DNA of 64,000 nt from Chondrilla cf. caribensis (lineage: Eukaryota > Porifera > Demospongiae > Chondrillida > Chondrillidae). The notes under the pieces were generated by a model. That model was given only the letters and a program-made list of their open reading frames with translations. It was not told the DNA's origin and did not search any database. The stretch's first letter is position 1; the number at the start of each line of letters is the position of its first letter. Position numbers and translations under genes: made by a program. This document shows, piece by piece, positions 62,685 through 64,000 of this stretch. The stretch covers positions 2,799,663-2,863,662 of the forward strand of contig OZ026558.1 of the NCBI GenBank assembly GCA_964020155.1, given 5' to 3'.

Positions 62685-62689
62685 AGTAT

Positions 62690-63967
62690 CAGTGGCATGT
62701 CTTGTTCGGGGGAGACTCGCGTAGTCGTTTCTTGAGGATAATTAGGCGAGGTTGTGGGGTAGATTTGTTGGGGTGGGTATCTTTTCGTTGTTAGGCTGGT
62801 TGTGGCTGGCTGTGGGCAATCTTTGCAAGTGTCTTCAATTCCCAACTCCTCTCTTCAACCTTTGCGACAATGATTTCATCAGTCCCTATGGTAGAGCTGA
62901 GGTACCGTTTTCCAGTGGTAGTAATCTGGATGTTGGTGCCTTGGAAAAGTCGAATTGCATCATCGTATATTTCTTCCTTTACAACAAGCCAGGTCTTGCT
63001 GGCATTGGGAAAGTAGCCAAATGTAGGTCCCCTCCCTTCAACCTGCTGCAGAGTCGTCCGCGTACCATATTTGTTTGATGTTTAAGGAAGCTTGGAGGTA
63101 TTAGCATACATTGTCATGGTACTGGGGTTGCCTTGGGGGGTTCCTTCCTTAGACATGATGGTCTCCCCAATAACAAAGAGAGATGGATCTGAGCGGTAAG
63201 TGTTTACCAATACAATTGCAAGACTAGGGCACACACGTATGGCGTTTGTCAGGGCAGCCTTCCTGTTCAGGCTGTTGAAGATGTTCTTTGCATCTACCAT
63301 AAGCACTCCATTTGTTGTTTCTTCATTGAAGATCTCATTCAATGCATGCATGAACTGCTGCTTTGCATCCTGAGTGCTGGCCTACACAAGGTTGGTATGC
63401 TCTTACTGCTTCTTGGATATCGTTTCTCACTACGGCAAAGATTGTTTTGGTTATGATTCGTCGAGCCACTTCACCATTCCCTATATATAGGACACACTCC
63501 CAGGTATTTATCAAGGGCCACAAGCCTACAAGCAGTCAAGGGTTTCAGAGGCTCTGTGTCATATGTGTCATCAATTTCCTGGCTGTCTTTGCAAGGGCCT
63601 CACAGAGATCAGTAGAGGCTTTTTGAAAAGAGCTGCATATTTCTCCCCATGCCTGTGCGTCTAGGCCAGATGGTCCAGCACTTCCATCGGTGTGCGGATT
63701 CCAGAATGTTCGGATCCTGTAATCCCTTCAAATATGATAGGGTGCATGGGTTGTGGAATGGAATCGGTGACTACCTGTGGTGAGAGAGGCATCCCATCTG
63801 GATGTTTTCCATGTAGTATGTCCCTGACTGTATGTGTTTCATCAGCTAGCGCATCGAGAGGAAGTGCTTTCCCATTACCACTTTCCAACACCAATCGCAT
63901 TGTTTTCCCAACCTCCCTTACATCATCAGGTTGGCAAATCTCCTCTCGATTGTGGTTTTGTCTCTAG
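62690..63967 (-). pseudogene. Retroelement reverse transcriptase, decayed, truncated at the window edge
   Basis: Minus-strand blocks in order: DALADETHTVRDILHGKHPD, a region with HPIIFEGITG, then GNGEVARRIITKTIFAVVRND, GQHSGCKAAVHA, TNGVLMVDAKNIFNSLNRKA, TPQGNPSTMTMYA, ASKTWLVVKEEIYDDA and TGKRYLSSTIGTDE. These follow the order of an RT protein family whose C-terminal end is seen at 12660-13130. Frameshifts separate the blocks, so it is inactive. The N-terminal part continues beyond 64000. Confidence 0.75.
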
Positions 63968-64000
63968 CTTCTGTGTTTCTATTACCAGGTAAGTGATCCT

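Overview
This window is eukaryotic nuclear DNA, most probably from a marine sponge (Demospongiae). The sequence shows AT-rich DNA with spliceosomal GT..AG introns, very long (CA)n microsatellites, several retroelement families, and extracellular genes of a kind typical of sponges. These include a short-chain collagen of the spongin C4 type, a gene mixing sushi (CCP) and SRCR domains, and EGF/FN3 exons. The species cannot be named from the sequence alone.

Layout. 0.2-3.0 kb: an uninterrupted 921-codon gene joining ubiquitin-like folds, a Cys cluster, a VWA domain and an E2 (UBC) domain. 4.7-10.6 kb: pieces of a coiled-coil gene whose 5' half lies in one arm of a large inverted duplication; the other arm is at 34.3-37.7 kb. 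6.8-20 kb: mostly transposable elements, including a TIR element (16162-19848) with a 9-bp target duplication, a RecQ-helicase-like fragment and a nested LINE. 21.2-24.1 kb: an intact short-chain collagen gene with decayed copies on the same strand, plus one more at 13.8-14.3 kb. 24.7-26.6 kb: EGF and FN3 exons, partly decayed. 31.2-33.9 kb: a one-exon secreted protein of 896 residues with features recalling multidomain bacterial pore-forming toxins. 38.2-46.2 kb: two LINEs on the + strand, the second carrying ORF1 and ORF2 with overlapping stop/start codons. 46.8-55.2 kb: an eleven-exon sushi+SRCR gene. 57.5-60.8 kb: its tandem paralogue, of which only the 5' six exons are visible. 62-64 kb: a hAT-like non-autonomous element and a decayed retroelement RT.

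How it fits together. The host genes fall into two groups. One is intracellular: the VWA-E2 fusion, the coiled-coil gene and an unidentified terminal exon at 28.2 kb. The other is secreted: collagen, EGF/FN3, sushi/SRCR and the pore-protein candidate. The secreted group resembles the self-recognition, matrix and defence repertoire of sponges. It is in flux here: signal-peptide exons are copied three times (40.3, 46.8 and 57.5 kb), collagen units are duplicated and decaying, and symmetric phase-1 exons favour domain shuffling. All gene models were made by eye from splice signals and reading phase; no database search was possible.
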